Assembly (NCBI GenBank): GCA_002347645.1
Contig: DDYF01000034.1
Location: forward strand, 6,860-70,859
DNA length: 64,000 bases
Origin: Thermoleophilia bacterium UBA2241
GTDB taxonomy: Bacteria; Actinomycetota; Thermoleophilia; UBA2241
Direction of reading: 5' to 3'
This document shows, in pieces, positions 40,250 through 49,505 of this stretch. Made by a program: the position numbers and the translations under genes. The notes under the pieces are model-generated. The model was not told where the DNA came from, searched no databases, and was given only the letters and a program-made list of their open reading frames with translations. How positions within the stretch are numbered: position 1 is the first letter of the stretch; each line of letters begins with the position of its first letter.

Positions 40250-41923
40250 TCACTTGCCGTCCAGCTTCCAGTAGTCCTGGAAGTTGAGGTTCCAGACGGG
40301 GTGGTAGTAGTAGCCCCCGACGTTCTCGCCGAACATCCCGTTCCACACCGGCTGGTAGAGGGGCGCCGTCGGCGCCTCTTCCATGATGATGTCCTGCATC
40401 TCCTCGTACATGGTGATGCGTGCTTCGGGATCGAGCTCGTTCACCGCCTGGTCGTAGAGATCCTCGACGCGCTGGTCCCACCAGAAGCTCGAGTTGGCCC
40501 CGCCGTCGATGGCGCTCGCCTTGATGAACAGCGGACCGATCCAGTCGCTCGGGTCGGGGAAGTCCTGATACCAGTCCGAGAGCCCTATGCCGGCGCGCGA
40601 GCCCTTCAGGCTGATGAAGTCCCAGTAGGTCGCCTTGTCCATCAGCTCGATGTCAACGTCGATCCCTACCGCCTTCAGGTCGGCCTGGATCGCCTGGGCC
40701 AGCTTGGGGAACGGGTCCACGTTGTGGCCGTAGAACGTGGTCTTGAAGCCGTCCGGGTAGCCGGCATCGGCCAGCATCTCCTTGGCTACTTCGGGGTCGT
40801 ACTCGTAGTAGACCTTGTCGCGCTGGTGGCCGGGCATGCCGTCCGGATAGACCTGGTTGAGGGCCTGCGCCTGGCCGGCGAGGAGCTTCTGGATCTTCGC
40901 CGTGTCGATGGCGTGGTTGACCGCCTGCCGCACGAGCTTGTCGTCGAACGGCTTCTCGAGCGCGTTCAGGAACACGTAGTACCAGGCGATCTCCGGCGCG
41001 TCGTAGGTGAACTCGCTCCACTTCGGGTCTTGTTTGACGCGCTGGTAGTCGGCCGACGGGACGCCGTCACCGAGGATGTCGACCTCACCGTTCTGCAGTT
41101 GCAGCAGCGCGGTGCTCGGGTTGGTCGTCAGGTCGAAGCGGATCTCGTCGAGGTACGGCTTGCCCTCGTCCCAGTAGTTCGGGTTGCGCTTGGCGACGAT
41201 CTCCTGACCGGGCGTCCACGACTCGATCACGAACGGACCGGTCCCCAGGGGCTTGCGTTTGATCTGCTTGCCCACCTCGTCGGCCCACTCCTTGGGCATC
41301 ACCGAGGTGAAGGGCATGGTCATGGCCATCAGGAAGGACGAGTCGGGCGCGTCCAGCGTGATCTCGACGGTCGAGTCGTCGACGGCCTTGTAGCCGGCGA
41401 CCTCGTCGGCCTTGCCGTCCATGAAGTCCTGCGCGCCCAGGATGCCGGTGTAGAAGAAGGTGGCGGGGGCGAGCGGTTCCTTCATCATGCGCTCGAAGCT
41501 CCACTTGAAGTCCTCGGCCGTGACCTCGCGGTCCACGGGCGGGGCGAACTTGACGCCCTCCTTCAGGTGGAACGTGTACACCTTTCCGTCTTCGCTGATG
41601 CCGCCGTTCTCCGCCGAGGGGACCTCGGTGGCCAGCGCCGGGACAAGCTCCGTCCCAGGCTCGCCCGGCTCGCTCGCGTAGGTGAGGAAGGTCTCGTAGG
41701 TCAGGCGCTGGATCGACCACGACGTGATCTCCCAGGCGATCGCCGGGTCAAGCTCGGTCGGCTCGCCCTGGAAGGTCACGTTCAGCGTGCCGCCCGTGAC
41801 AGGCTCGCCGCCCCCCGCGGCGCCCTCGTCGCTCTGCTCCTCGCCGCACGCCGCAAGAGCGAGCGGCAGGGCGGCGACCAAGACGATCGCCAGGAACACC
41901 ATCCAGGTCCGTCTCGTCTTCAT
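40250..41923 (-). CDS. Peptide ABC transporter substrate-binding lipoprotein (1)
   Basis: A 557-residue protein of the SBP_bac_5 (OppA/DppA) family. It has a lipoprotein signal ending LPLALAACGEE, so it is anchored at Cys 26. Family features include DGKVYTFHLKEGVKFAPP, ADLKAVGIDVDIELMD and WYQDFPDPSDW. ATG 41923 follows AAAGGAG. It is clearly paralogous to the next gene, with the same order of motifs, suggesting two substrates for one transporter. Confidence 0.92.
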   Translation of the reverse strand: MKTRRTWMVFLAIVLVAALPLALAACGEEQSDEGAAGGGEPVTGGTLNVTFQGEPTELDPAIAWEITSWSIQRLTYETFLTYASEPGEPGTELVPALATEVPSAENGGISEDGKVYTFHLKEGVKFAPPVDREVTAEDFKWSFERMMKEPLAPATFFYTGILGAQDFMDGKADEVAGYKAVDDSTVEITLDAPDSSFLMAMTMPFTSVMPKEWADEVGKQIKRKPLGTGPFVIESWTPGQEIVAKRNPNYWDEGKPYLDEIRFDLTTNPSTALLQLQNGEVDILGDGVPSADYQRVKQDPKWSEFTYDAPEIAWYYVFLNALEKPFDDKLVRQAVNHAIDTAKIQKLLAGQAQALNQVYPDGMPGHQRDKVYYEYDPEVAKEMLADAGYPDGFKTTFYGHNVDPFPKLAQAIQADLKAVGIDVDIELMDKATYWDFISLKGSRAGIGLSDWYQDFPDPSDWIGPLFIKASAIDGGANSSFWWDQRVEDLYDQAVNELDPEARITMYEEMQDIIMEEAPTAPLYQPVWNGMFGENVGGYYYHPVWNLNFQDYWKLDGK

Positions 41924-42014
41924 GTGTGGCTCCTTTCCCTGCCTCGCGGCGCGGGCGTCTCCGCCCTGGCTTCGGGCGGGCGGCGGCGCGGAAGCGCCGC
42001 CGCCCGCAGCCCTC

Positions 42015-43691
42015 CTAGAGCCTCCAGTAGTTGCTCGGATTGAACTGGTAGACGGGATGCAGATAGAACCCGCCCACGTTCTGCGAGCACATCGTGGTCT
42101 GGATCAAGGAATAGAGAGGCGCGTACGCGGTGTCGGCGGCGATGATGTCCTGCATCGCCGAGAAGGCCTCGATGCGCGCCTCGGGGTCGGTCATGTTCTG
42201 GGCCGCGGCGTAGGCGTCTTCCAGCTCCATGCTCCACCAGAAGCTCGAGTTCATGCCGCCGGGCACGGCGCTCGCCTTGCTGAACAGCGGGAGGATCCAG
42301 TCGCTCGGGTCCGGGAAGTCCATCCACCAGCCGAAGCTCCCCATGGTCAGCGTCTCGGGCGTGGATTGCTGGTTGTAGTAGGCGTTGTTGCCCATCGTCT
42401 TGAGCTCGGCTTCGATGCCGATCACCTTCAGGTCGGCTTGCACCGACTGCATGAGCTTCGGGTTCGGGTCGACGTTGTCGGTGTACAGCATCGTCTTGAA
42501 GCCGTCGGGATAGCCCGCTTCGGCGAGGAGCTGCTTCGCCTGTTCCGGGTCGTAGCCGTAGTACTCCTTGCCCTCCACGTGGCCCGGCATCCCGGGCGGG
42601 TAGAACTGGTACAGCGCCTGGGCCTGGCCGCCCTGCAGCTTCACCAGGTTGTCGCGGTCGACCGCCCAGGCGATCGCCTCGCGCACCTTTGGGTTGTCGA
42701 ACGGTGGCATGGCGTCGTTCAGGAAGAGGTAGCTGATGGCGATGAGTGGCTGAGAGTGGACGTAGTCCTTCCACTCGGGGTCGTTCTGCAGGCGCGCGAT
42801 GTCGGACGGCGGCAAGCCGTCGCCGAGAATGTCGACCTCAGCCTGCTGGAGTTTCAGTAGCGCGGTGGACGGGTTGAACGAGAGCACGAAGCGGAGCTCG
42901 TCCAAGTACGGCTTGCCCTCCTCCCAGTAGTTGGGGTTCTTCGTGAGGACGATCTCCTGGCCCGGCGTCCAGTGGTCGAACACGTACCGACCGGTGCCCA
43001 GCGGGTGGCGGTTGATCTCCTTGCCCCACTTCTCCACCCACTCCTCGGGGATCACCGAGCAGAACTCCATGGTAAGGGCGTGGAGGAACGAGAGGTCTGG
43101 CGCCTCGAGTGTGATCTCGACCGTGTAGTCGTCGACGACCTTGTAGCCGGTGATCTCGTCCGCCTCGCCCGCCATGAACTCCTCGGCGCCCACGACGCCC
43201 ATGTAGAAGGAGGTCCCCGGCGCGCGCGGCTCGCCCATCATGCGCTCGAAGCTGTACTTGAAGTCCGCCGCGGTCACTTCGCGGTCGACCGGCGGCTGGA
43301 ACTTGATGCCTTCCTTGAGGTGGAACGTGTAGACGAGGCCGTCCTCGCTGATGCCGCCGTTCTCGACGGACGGCACCTCGGCCGCCAGGGCCGGGATGAG
43401 GGTGGTGCCCTCGACGCCCGGCTTCGGCGCGTACCGCAGGAAGCTGTCGAAGACCTCGTACTCGATCTGCCAGTCGATGACGTTGTAGGCGATCGCCGGG
43501 TCGAGGCTCGACGGCTCGGTCAGGTACGCGAGGTTCAGCGAGCCGCCCTGCTTGGGCGTGTCACCGCCGGTCGTCGCCCCGTCGCCCTCGTCCCCTTCGC
43601 CGCCGCAGGCGACCAAGGCGAGGGCCATGGCGGCCACGACCAGCAGGGCGAGCACGGCGAGCGGCCGGCGCACGATCGAAGTCCTCTTCAT
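42015..43691 (-). CDS. Peptide ABC transporter substrate-binding lipoprotein (2)
   Basis: A 558-residue SBP_bac_5 protein. ATG 43691 is chosen because GGAGG lies five bases upstream; an ATG at 43712 would put the signal peptide further inside. The lipobox is LALVACGGE. DGLVYTFHLKEGIKFQPP and WWMDFPDPSDWI match the neighbouring binding protein at 40250. It captures oligopeptides or peptide-like solutes outside the membrane. Confidence 0.92.
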   Translation of the reverse strand: MKRTSIVRRPLAVLALLVVAAMALALVACGGEGDEGDGATTGGDTPKQGGSLNLAYLTEPSSLDPAIAYNVIDWQIEYEVFDSFLRYAPKPGVEGTTLIPALAAEVPSVENGGISEDGLVYTFHLKEGIKFQPPVDREVTAADFKYSFERMMGEPRAPGTSFYMGVVGAEEFMAGEADEITGYKVVDDYTVEITLEAPDLSFLHALTMEFCSVIPEEWVEKWGKEINRHPLGTGRYVFDHWTPGQEIVLTKNPNYWEEGKPYLDELRFVLSFNPSTALLKLQQAEVDILGDGLPPSDIARLQNDPEWKDYVHSQPLIAISYLFLNDAMPPFDNPKVREAIAWAVDRDNLVKLQGGQAQALYQFYPPGMPGHVEGKEYYGYDPEQAKQLLAEAGYPDGFKTMLYTDNVDPNPKLMQSVQADLKVIGIEAELKTMGNNAYYNQQSTPETLTMGSFGWWMDFPDPSDWILPLFSKASAVPGGMNSSFWWSMELEDAYAAAQNMTDPEARIEAFSAMQDIIAADTAYAPLYSLIQTTMCSQNVGGFYLHPVYQFNPSNYWRL

Positions 43692-43748
43692 CCCTTCCTC
43701 CTTGTTGTGCATGTCGTCCCCCGGTCGTTCTCTCGTGTGGCCCGCGAC

Positions 43749-44750
43749 TCAGCGGCGACGCTGCTGCGGGTCGAATGCGTCCCGCAGGCCGTCGCCGACC
43801 AGGTTGAAGGCCAGCACGGTGATCATGATCATCAGGCCAGGGTAGATGACGAGGTGCGGCGCCGACAGGTAGTACGGCTGCCCCTCGGAGATCATCTGCC
43901 CCCAGGATGGCGTCGGCGGCTGTACGCCGAGGCCGATGTAGCTGAGCGTCGACTCGAAGAGGATCGTCGTCGCGATCCCCAGACTGATGTAGACGATGAC
44001 CGGCGCCACGAGGTGCGGCAGGATGTGGCGGTAGAGCAGCCGCGCGTTCGTGCACCCCGTGAGGCGCGCGGCGTCGACGAACTCCTTCTCGCGGATCGAG
44101 AGCACCTCGCCGTGGATCACGCGCGTCATCGGCGTCCAGTAGACGATGCCGATCACCAGCACGAGGATCCAGAGGCTGGGCTTCAGGACGCTGACCAGCG
44201 CGATCGCGAACAGGTAGATGGGGAAGGCCATCATCACGTCGGTCATGCGCATGAGCAGCGTCTCGATCCACCCGCGGAAGTAGCCGGCCGTGAGGCCGAA
44301 GATCACGCCCAGGACGAGGGCGAACCCGTTGGCGAGCACGCCGATGACGAGCGAGACACGCGCGCCGTAGATGAGGCGGCTGAGCAGGTCGCGCCCGAGC
44401 GTGTCGGTGCCGAGCCAGAACTGCGACGAGGAGCCTACAGGCATGCCCTGCATGGTCAGGCCCTCGTCGTACTGCACCGTCGGGTCGTGCGGCGCCAGCC
44501 ACGGCGCGAAGATCGCCATGAGGATGAGCAGGATGACGACCACGAGCCCACCGACGGCGAACTTGTCGCGACGGAAGCGGATCCACACTTCCTTCCACGT
44601 CGAGCGGTGCTCGATGAGGAGGGCGTCGGGCGACCAGTCGACGCCGACAGGGGCCGTCGAGCCTCCGCCCAAGGCGACGTCGGTGGCCTTCGCCGGCGAC
44701 GCGACCTCGCCGGCGGCGTACGGGTCGTGAGGTGGAAGGACGCCGCTCAC
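43749..44750 (-). CDS. dppC: Peptide ABC transporter permease DppC/OppC type
   Basis: A 333-residue permease. It has a cytoplasmic N-terminal tail of about 65 residues, six helices and the family motifs WLGTDTLGRDLLSRLIYGAR and EFVDAARLTGCTNARLLYRH (coupling loop). Its GTG start overlaps the dppF stop. It pairs with dppB. Confidence 0.92.
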   Translation of the reverse strand: MSGVLPPHDPYAAGEVASPAKATDVALGGGSTAPVGVDWSPDALLIEHRSTWKEVWIRFRRDKFAVGGLVVVILLILMAIFAPWLAPHDPTVQYDEGLTMQGMPVGSSSQFWLGTDTLGRDLLSRLIYGARVSLVIGVLANGFALVLGVIFGLTAGYFRGWIETLLMRMTDVMMAFPIYLFAIALVSVLKPSLWILVLVIGIVYWTPMTRVIHGEVLSIREKEFVDAARLTGCTNARLLYRHILPHLVAPVIVYISLGIATTILFESTLSYIGLGVQPPTPSWGQMISEGQPYYLSAPHLVIYPGLMIMITVLAFNLVGDGLRDAFDPQQRRR

Positions 44751-45895
44751 TCAGAGCTCCCCATCTCGAGCTCCTCGCTCGCGACGTCGCTGACGGCTGC
44801 CACTGCGCCGCCTTCGGCCGGGCTGCCGGCGACGACCGCGAGATCGTTCTCCCCGGCCCTGATGCGGGGGTAGTCTCCGGCATTGATGAGGTGGCAGGCG
44901 GCGAAGTGCCCGGGCCGGACCTCTTTCAGGGCCGGGCTCTCGAGATCACAGTGGCCTTCCTGCATCGCCGGGCAGCGGGTATGGAAGTGGCAGCCCGGCG
45001 GCGGGTCGGCCGGCGAGGGCACGTCGCCCTGCAGCACGACTGCGCGCCGGTGCTCCTCTGCCTCGGGGTCGGGGATCGGCACGGCACTGAGCAAAGCCTG
45101 CGTGTAGGGATGCATGGGCTCGCCGTAGAGCACGGCGTTCTCGGCGAGCTCGACGATCCTCCCCAGGTACATGACGGCGACGCGGTCGGAGATGTGGCGC
45201 ACGACGGAGAGGTCGTGGGCGATGAAGAGGTAGGTGAGGCCGAAGTCGCGCTGCAGTTCCTGCAGGAGGTTGATGATCTGTGCGCGGATGCTGACGTCGA
45301 GCGCGCTGATGGGCTCGTCGCAGACGATGAAGTTCGGCTCGACGGCCAGGGCGCGCGCGATGCCGATGCGCTGGCGCTGCCCGCCCGAGAACTCGTGCGG
45401 GTAGCGGTTCAGGGTGTTCGGGTTGATGCCCACCGTCTGCAGCAGTTCGCGCACCCGGTCACGGCGCCCGGAGCGATCGAGCATCCTGTGGACGAGCAGC
45501 GGTTCGCCGACGATGTCGGCCACGGTCATGCGGCTGTTCAGCGACGCGTAAGGGTCCTGGAAGATCATCTGCATGCGGCGGCGCTGGCGACGCAGCGCGC
45601 CGCCGCGCAGGTGCGCCAGGTCGGCGCCTTCGTAGAGGACCCTTCCCGTCGTCGGGCGGATGAGCTGCAGGATCGCCCTGCCGGTGGTCGACTTGCCACA
45701 GCCAGATTCGCCGACCAGGCCGAGGGTCTCACCCCTCTTGACCGTGAAGGAGAGCCCGTCGACGGCGCGCACGGCGCCGATCTTGTGGCGAAAGACGATG
45801 CCGCTGGTGATGGGGAAGTGGACCGCGAGGTCGTCGACCGTCACCAGCGTGTCGCCGCGCCCGTCGGCCGGGCGCACGGCGTCGACGGCGTTCAC
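44747..45895 (-). CDS. dppF: Peptide ABC transporter ATPase DppF/OppF type
   Basis: A 382-residue ATPase starting at GTG 45895, which overlaps the dppD stop. Walker A GESGCGKST, signature FSGGQRQRIGIARAL, Walker B NFIVCDEPISALD. The C-terminal oligopeptide-transporter extension carries CHFHTRCPAMQEGHC, a cysteine set that binds an Fe-S cluster in some relatives. It drives import with DppD. Confidence 0.92.
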   Translation of the reverse strand: MNAVDAVRPADGRGDTLVTVDDLAVHFPITSGIVFRHKIGAVRAVDGLSFTVKRGETLGLVGESGCGKSTTGRAILQLIRPTTGRVLYEGADLAHLRGGALRRQRRRMQMIFQDPYASLNSRMTVADIVGEPLLVHRMLDRSGRRDRVRELLQTVGINPNTLNRYPHEFSGGQRQRIGIARALAVEPNFIVCDEPISALDVSIRAQIINLLQELQRDFGLTYLFIAHDLSVVRHISDRVAVMYLGRIVELAENAVLYGEPMHPYTQALLSAVPIPDPEAEEHRRAVVLQGDVPSPADPPPGCHFHTRCPAMQEGHCDLESPALKEVRPGHFAACHLINAGDYPRIRAGENDLAVVAGSPAEGGAVAAVSDVASEELEMGSSE

Positions 45896-46941
45896 GCCGT
45901 CACCTCCGCGGCCGCAAGATCGATCAGCTTGTCGCGGTGGAAGCAGGCGCTGCGCCGGCCGTCGCCGGTGACGAACAGCTTCGGCGGGGTCTGCCAGCAC
46001 TCGTCGGTCGCCAGCCAGCAGCGCGGTGCGAACGAGCAGCCGGGCGGCAGGTGGCTGAGGTCGGGCGGCAGGCCCTCGATCGACTCGAGCTCGTCGGAGC
46101 GCGGCCGGTCGAGGCGCGGCACGCTCTTCAGCAGCCCGACGGTATACGGATGGTGCGGGTGATGGAAGAGCGGCTTGGCCGGTCCCTCCTCGACGATGCG
46201 GCCCGCGTACATGACGAGGATCCGCCGGCACATCCCGGCGACCACGCCCAGGTCGTGGGTGATGACGATCACAGCGGCGTCGTACTCGCGGCTGAGCTGC
46301 TTCATGAGGCGCAGTATCTGCGCCTGGATGGTCACGTCAAGCGCGGTCGTGGGCTCGTCGGCCAGCAGCAGCTTGGGGTTGCAGGAGAGGGCGATCGCGA
46401 TCATGACGCGCTGGCGCATGCCGCCGGAGAACTGGTGCGGGTAGTCCTTGATGCGCTCGGCCGCCTTTGGGATGCCGACCTTCTGCAGCATGTCGATAGC
46501 GCGCGCGACGGCATCTTCGTGCGACAGGCCCAAGTGCAGTTCTATGCCCTCGGTCATGAGGCGCTCGATCGAGAGCACGGGGTTCAGGCTGGTCACGGGG
46601 TCCTGGAAGATCATCGCGATCTCCTTGCCCCGCACCTTGCGCACCTCGCTCTCGGGGAGGGCGAGCAGATCGCGGTCCTGGAAGTCGATGCGTCCGGACA
46701 CGGTCGCGTTGGCGAGCATGCGCGTGAGCCCCAGGATGGCCGTGGCCGTGACGCTCTTGCCGCACCCAGACTCGCCGACCAGGCCGACGAGCTCGCCGGG
46801 CGCCACGGCGAAGCTCACGTGGTCGACGGCGTGCACAGTCCCCTCCATCGAGGCAAACTCAACGGAGAGGTCCGTGATGTCGAGGAGTCGGGAAGTCGTC
46901 ACCCCCATCGCAGGCGGAGTGTAAACCCCGGCGAGCATCAT
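45892..46941 (-). CDS. dppD: Peptide ABC transporter ATPase DppD/OppD type
   Basis: A 349-residue ATPase, first gene of the leftward transporter cluster. ATG 46941 has GGAG five bases upstream; a later in-frame ATG at 46908 has none. Walker A GESGCGKSVT, signature FSGGMRQRVMIAIAL, Walker B KLLLADEPTTALD, and the C-terminal CSFAPRCWLATDEC. Its promoter must lie in the short divergent gap shared with the gene at 46996. Confidence 0.92.
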   Translation of the reverse strand: MMLAGVYTPPAMGVTTSRLLDITDLSVEFASMEGTVHAVDHVSFAVAPGELVGLVGESGCGKSVTATAILGLTRMLANATVSGRIDFQDRDLLALPESEVRKVRGKEIAMIFQDPVTSLNPVLSIERLMTEGIELHLGLSHEDAVARAIDMLQKVGIPKAAERIKDYPHQFSGGMRQRVMIAIALSCNPKLLLADEPTTALDVTIQAQILRLMKQLSREYDAAVIVITHDLGVVAGMCRRILVMYAGRIVEEGPAKPLFHHPHHPYTVGLLKSVPRLDRPRSDELESIEGLPPDLSHLPPGCSFAPRCWLATDECWQTPPKLFVTGDGRRSACFHRDKLIDLAAAEVTA

Positions 46942-46959
46942 TTCGACTCCGAACGGGCT

Positions 46960-46989
46960 TTGACGGCGCGTCGCCGGGGCTGGTATGCA
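46960..46989 (+). promoter_or_regulatory. Promoter of the NlpC/P60-like gene, possibly leaderless
   Basis: TTGACG (46960-46965) and TATGCA (46984-46989) are 18 bases apart. The ATG at 46996 is six bases further on, so transcription would begin near the start codon. No Shine-Dalgarno precedes the ATG. Confidence 0.5.
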
Positions 46990-46995
46990 TCGCGC

Positions 46996-48351
46996 ATGCG
47001 TCGCGACCCTCTGCCACCGACCCGGGTGATCGAGGCCCTCGAGCGTTTCGGGCCCCAAGCGCGACCGTACAACTTCGACGACATGTTCGACTGCTGGGGC
47101 CTGGTGCGCCGCGTCGTCGACTGGCTCGATCACGGCGACGAACTCAACCACGAGCTCGGGACCGGTCCGGCGGCGGCAGAGGCGGAGAACTGGGCGCCGA
47201 TCGACGGGCGCGACCAGCTCCTGCCGGGTGACATCCTCGCCTCGCATCCACACGCCGCGCGCGACTTCCACGTCGTCGTCCACTGCGGCCGGGTCGGCGG
47301 CACCGATCTCGTCTACGACTCGTCGCCGCGCGGCGACGTCCCCCTGTTCGACGGCGCGGGTCGAATGACGCGCTGCCGGCCGCTCTTCACGCGCTACATG
47401 CGCGCCACCGAGACGACCGACCGAATGCGTCACGATGGCGGTGGCTGGCTCCGCCTGTACGACGAGCGTATGCGCTTCATGCACAGGGGGTGGCACGAGC
47501 GGCTGAGCGCCGCGAACCCGGGTCGCGAGCGTGAGCTGGTCGAGAGCAGACGGGCGGCCGGCCTCTCGGACCTGCCGTTCTACTGCACCGGCGCGCTCGA
47601 GCGTGACGCGCGCGGGCGTGAGGTCTACGACAATCGCGACACACGGCACCTCGACTACTACACCCCGGACGGCGGGAAGCCAGGCCAGCTCGCCGCGCCG
47701 AGGATCGTCGGCGTCCCGCACCGCATCCTGCGCGAAGGCGAGTGGGTCGTGCGGTGGGACCCCGGCCCGGGGCAGGCGGTCGACGCATGGCGCGTCGAAC
47801 TGTGGGAGGAGACGGTCGACCTATGGAAGCACCGTCTCCTCCGCGCCGACCTCGACACCGGGCAGCGTGCCTGGGCAGTGCCGCCCAATCTGCTGCGCGA
47901 GGACGCGCGGTTCGCCGTCGTCCTGTGGGCACGCGGACGGGGAGGATTCTCCGGCAACGCGCTGGCGACGGTGCTCTGGCGTCCTCGCCCCGGCAACGGC
48001 CTGCTGCTCTACAACGCCGACCGGCCGCAGGATCTGTGGCCGGACGGGCTCGCCGTCGTCCAGCCGGAGGCGAGCGGCTTCGAGCTCACATGGTCGATCG
48101 CCGACCCGGCGTTCACGCAACTTGCAGCGCGTGTCCGCGTGTTCGAGGGCGCGTGCCTCGCCGACGACGCCGAGCCCGTCTTCGAGGCGTTCCTCGAAGG
48201 CGAGGCCGCGTCGCGCTGTCGGACCACCGTGACCGCAGGCGCGTTGCGCCCCGGGCGCACCTACGCCTGGTACGTCGAGGTGCGCGACGCCCTCGGCCGG
48301 TGGTGTTACGCTCCCTCGGAAGGCCTCTTCCTACTGGAGGACCACGAGTGA
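46996..48351 (+). CDS. NlpC/P60-like protein with Fn3-like C-terminal domains
   Basis: A 451-residue protein from ATG 46996. Residues 25-140 have FDDMFDCWGLVRRVVDWLDH, where DCxGLV is the nucleophile motif of NlpC/P60 peptidases, then LLPGDILAS and a candidate His in DFHVVVHCGRV. The rest contains two beta-sandwich-like stretches (WRVELWEETVDLWKHRL, FELTWSIADPAFTQLA) resembling fibronectin III domains. No signal peptide is visible, so it may act on imported peptides in the cytoplasm. The coupled dipeptide epimerase and adjacent peptide transporter fit cleavage of murein-type peptides; the substrate is inferred. Confidence 0.65.
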   Translation: MRRDPLPPTRVIEALERFGPQARPYNFDDMFDCWGLVRRVVDWLDHGDELNHELGTGPAAAEAENWAPIDGRDQLLPGDILASHPHAARDFHVVVHCGRVGGTDLVYDSSPRGDVPLFDGAGRMTRCRPLFTRYMRATETTDRMRHDGGGWLRLYDERMRFMHRGWHERLSAANPGRERELVESRRAAGLSDLPFYCTGALERDARGREVYDNRDTRHLDYYTPDGGKPGQLAAPRIVGVPHRILREGEWVVRWDPGPGQAVDAWRVELWEETVDLWKHRLLRADLDTGQRAWAVPPNLLREDARFAVVLWARGRGGFSGNALATVLWRPRPGNGLLLYNADRPQDLWPDGLAVVQPEASGFELTWSIADPAFTQLAARVRVFEGACLADDAEPVFEAFLEGEAASRCRTTVTAGALRPGRTYAWYVEVRDALGRWCYAPSEGLFLLEDHE

Positions 48352-49463
48352 CCCTTCTACTGTCGGCGCGCACGATGGACCTGGAGACGGCGGTGCCCTT
48401 TGGCATCGCGCGCTGGACGCACTCGACGTTCGAGAACTACGTGGTGACGCTGACGGCCCCCGACGGCGCCTGCGGGTCGGGTGAGGCCGCACCGAACCGG
48501 CGCTATGGGGAGGCACGGGCCGAAGGGCTGGCGCTCCTCGAGCGCCTGGCGCCGGGCATCGCGGACCTCGACGCGCCGGCGGCAGTCGAGGGCTTCTGCG
48601 ACGAGCTCGCGTTCGATGCCGAGGCGGCCGCGTTCAGTCGCGGCGAGCCGCCGGCCGCCTTCGGTGCCGGCGCCCCGCCGTGGCCGGGCCTTCGCGCCGC
48701 CCTCAGCGCCGCCGCCTGGGACCTGGCCGGCAAGCAGGCGGGCGAGCCCGTCTGGCGCATGCTCGGGTTCCAGCGACCGTCGGTGCGCACGTCGTTCACG
48801 ATCGCCATCGGAGCGCCGGACGAGATGGTGGCGCAGGCGCGCGCCGCGGAAGGCTTCGGCACACTCAAGGTCAAGCTCGGCTTCGACGGAGACCTCGAGG
48901 TGGCGCGGTCGCTGGCGCGCGCCCTGCCCGGAAAGACCCTGCGTTTCGACGCCAACGAAGGCTGGGACCGCGAGCGCGCGGCCCGCGCCGTCGAGACGCT
49001 GGCGGGCATGGGCGCGGAACTCGTCGAGCAGCCGCTCCCGGCCGCGGCCGCAGACGATCAACTTTGGCTTCGCGAGCGTTCGCCGCTCCCCCTGTTCGCC
49101 GACGAGGCCGTCCTCACGCTGGCCGACCTCGAGTCAATCGCCGAGCTCTACGACGGCGTCGTGGTGAAGCTCGCGAAGGCAGGTGGTATCGCGCACGCCT
49201 TCGCGCTCACGTCGGCCTGCCACGGGCGGGGCCTGCAGGTCCTGCTCGGGTGCATGGTGGAGTCGAGCCTCGGCATCGCCGCGGCCCTGCAGATCGCCGG
49301 GCTCGCGGACCACGTGGACCTGGACGGCGCCCTGCTGCTGGCCGCGGACCCGTACGAAGGCATCACCGTCGACGGCGACCAGCTGACCGCTTCGGACGAG
49401 CCCGGCCTGGGCGTGCGGCCGCGGGGGGAGGGGGCGCGGGACACCGGCGGAGTGGCACGGTGA
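48348..49463 (+). CDS. Dipeptide epimerase, enolase superfamily
   Basis: A 371-residue protein; GTG 48348 overlaps the upstream stop. It is a muconate-lactonizing-subgroup enolase: GTLKVKLGFD gives the K-x-K acid/base pair near residue 175, FDANEGW, EQPLP and FADEAV supply the three metal ligands, and VVKLAKAGGI the second lysine. This set is typical of L-Ala-D/L-Glu epimerases that recycle murein peptides. Exact dipeptide specificity cannot be read from sequence. Coupling to the NlpC/P60-like gene supports a peptide salvage role. Confidence 0.82.
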   Translation: MTLLLSARTMDLETAVPFGIARWTHSTFENYVVTLTAPDGACGSGEAAPNRRYGEARAEGLALLERLAPGIADLDAPAAVEGFCDELAFDAEAAAFSRGEPPAAFGAGAPPWPGLRAALSAAAWDLAGKQAGEPVWRMLGFQRPSVRTSFTIAIGAPDEMVAQARAAEGFGTLKVKLGFDGDLEVARSLARALPGKTLRFDANEGWDRERAARAVETLAGMGAELVEQPLPAAAADDQLWLRERSPLPLFADEAVLTLADLESIAELYDGVVVKLAKAGGIAHAFALTSACHGRGLQVLLGCMVESSLGIAAALQIAGLADHVDLDGALLLAADPYEGITVDGDQLTASDEPGLGVRPRGEGARDTGGVAR

Positions 49464-49505
49464 GACACGGTCTGGTGCGGGGTGCGGCGCTGTGCGCCGC
49501 AGCCG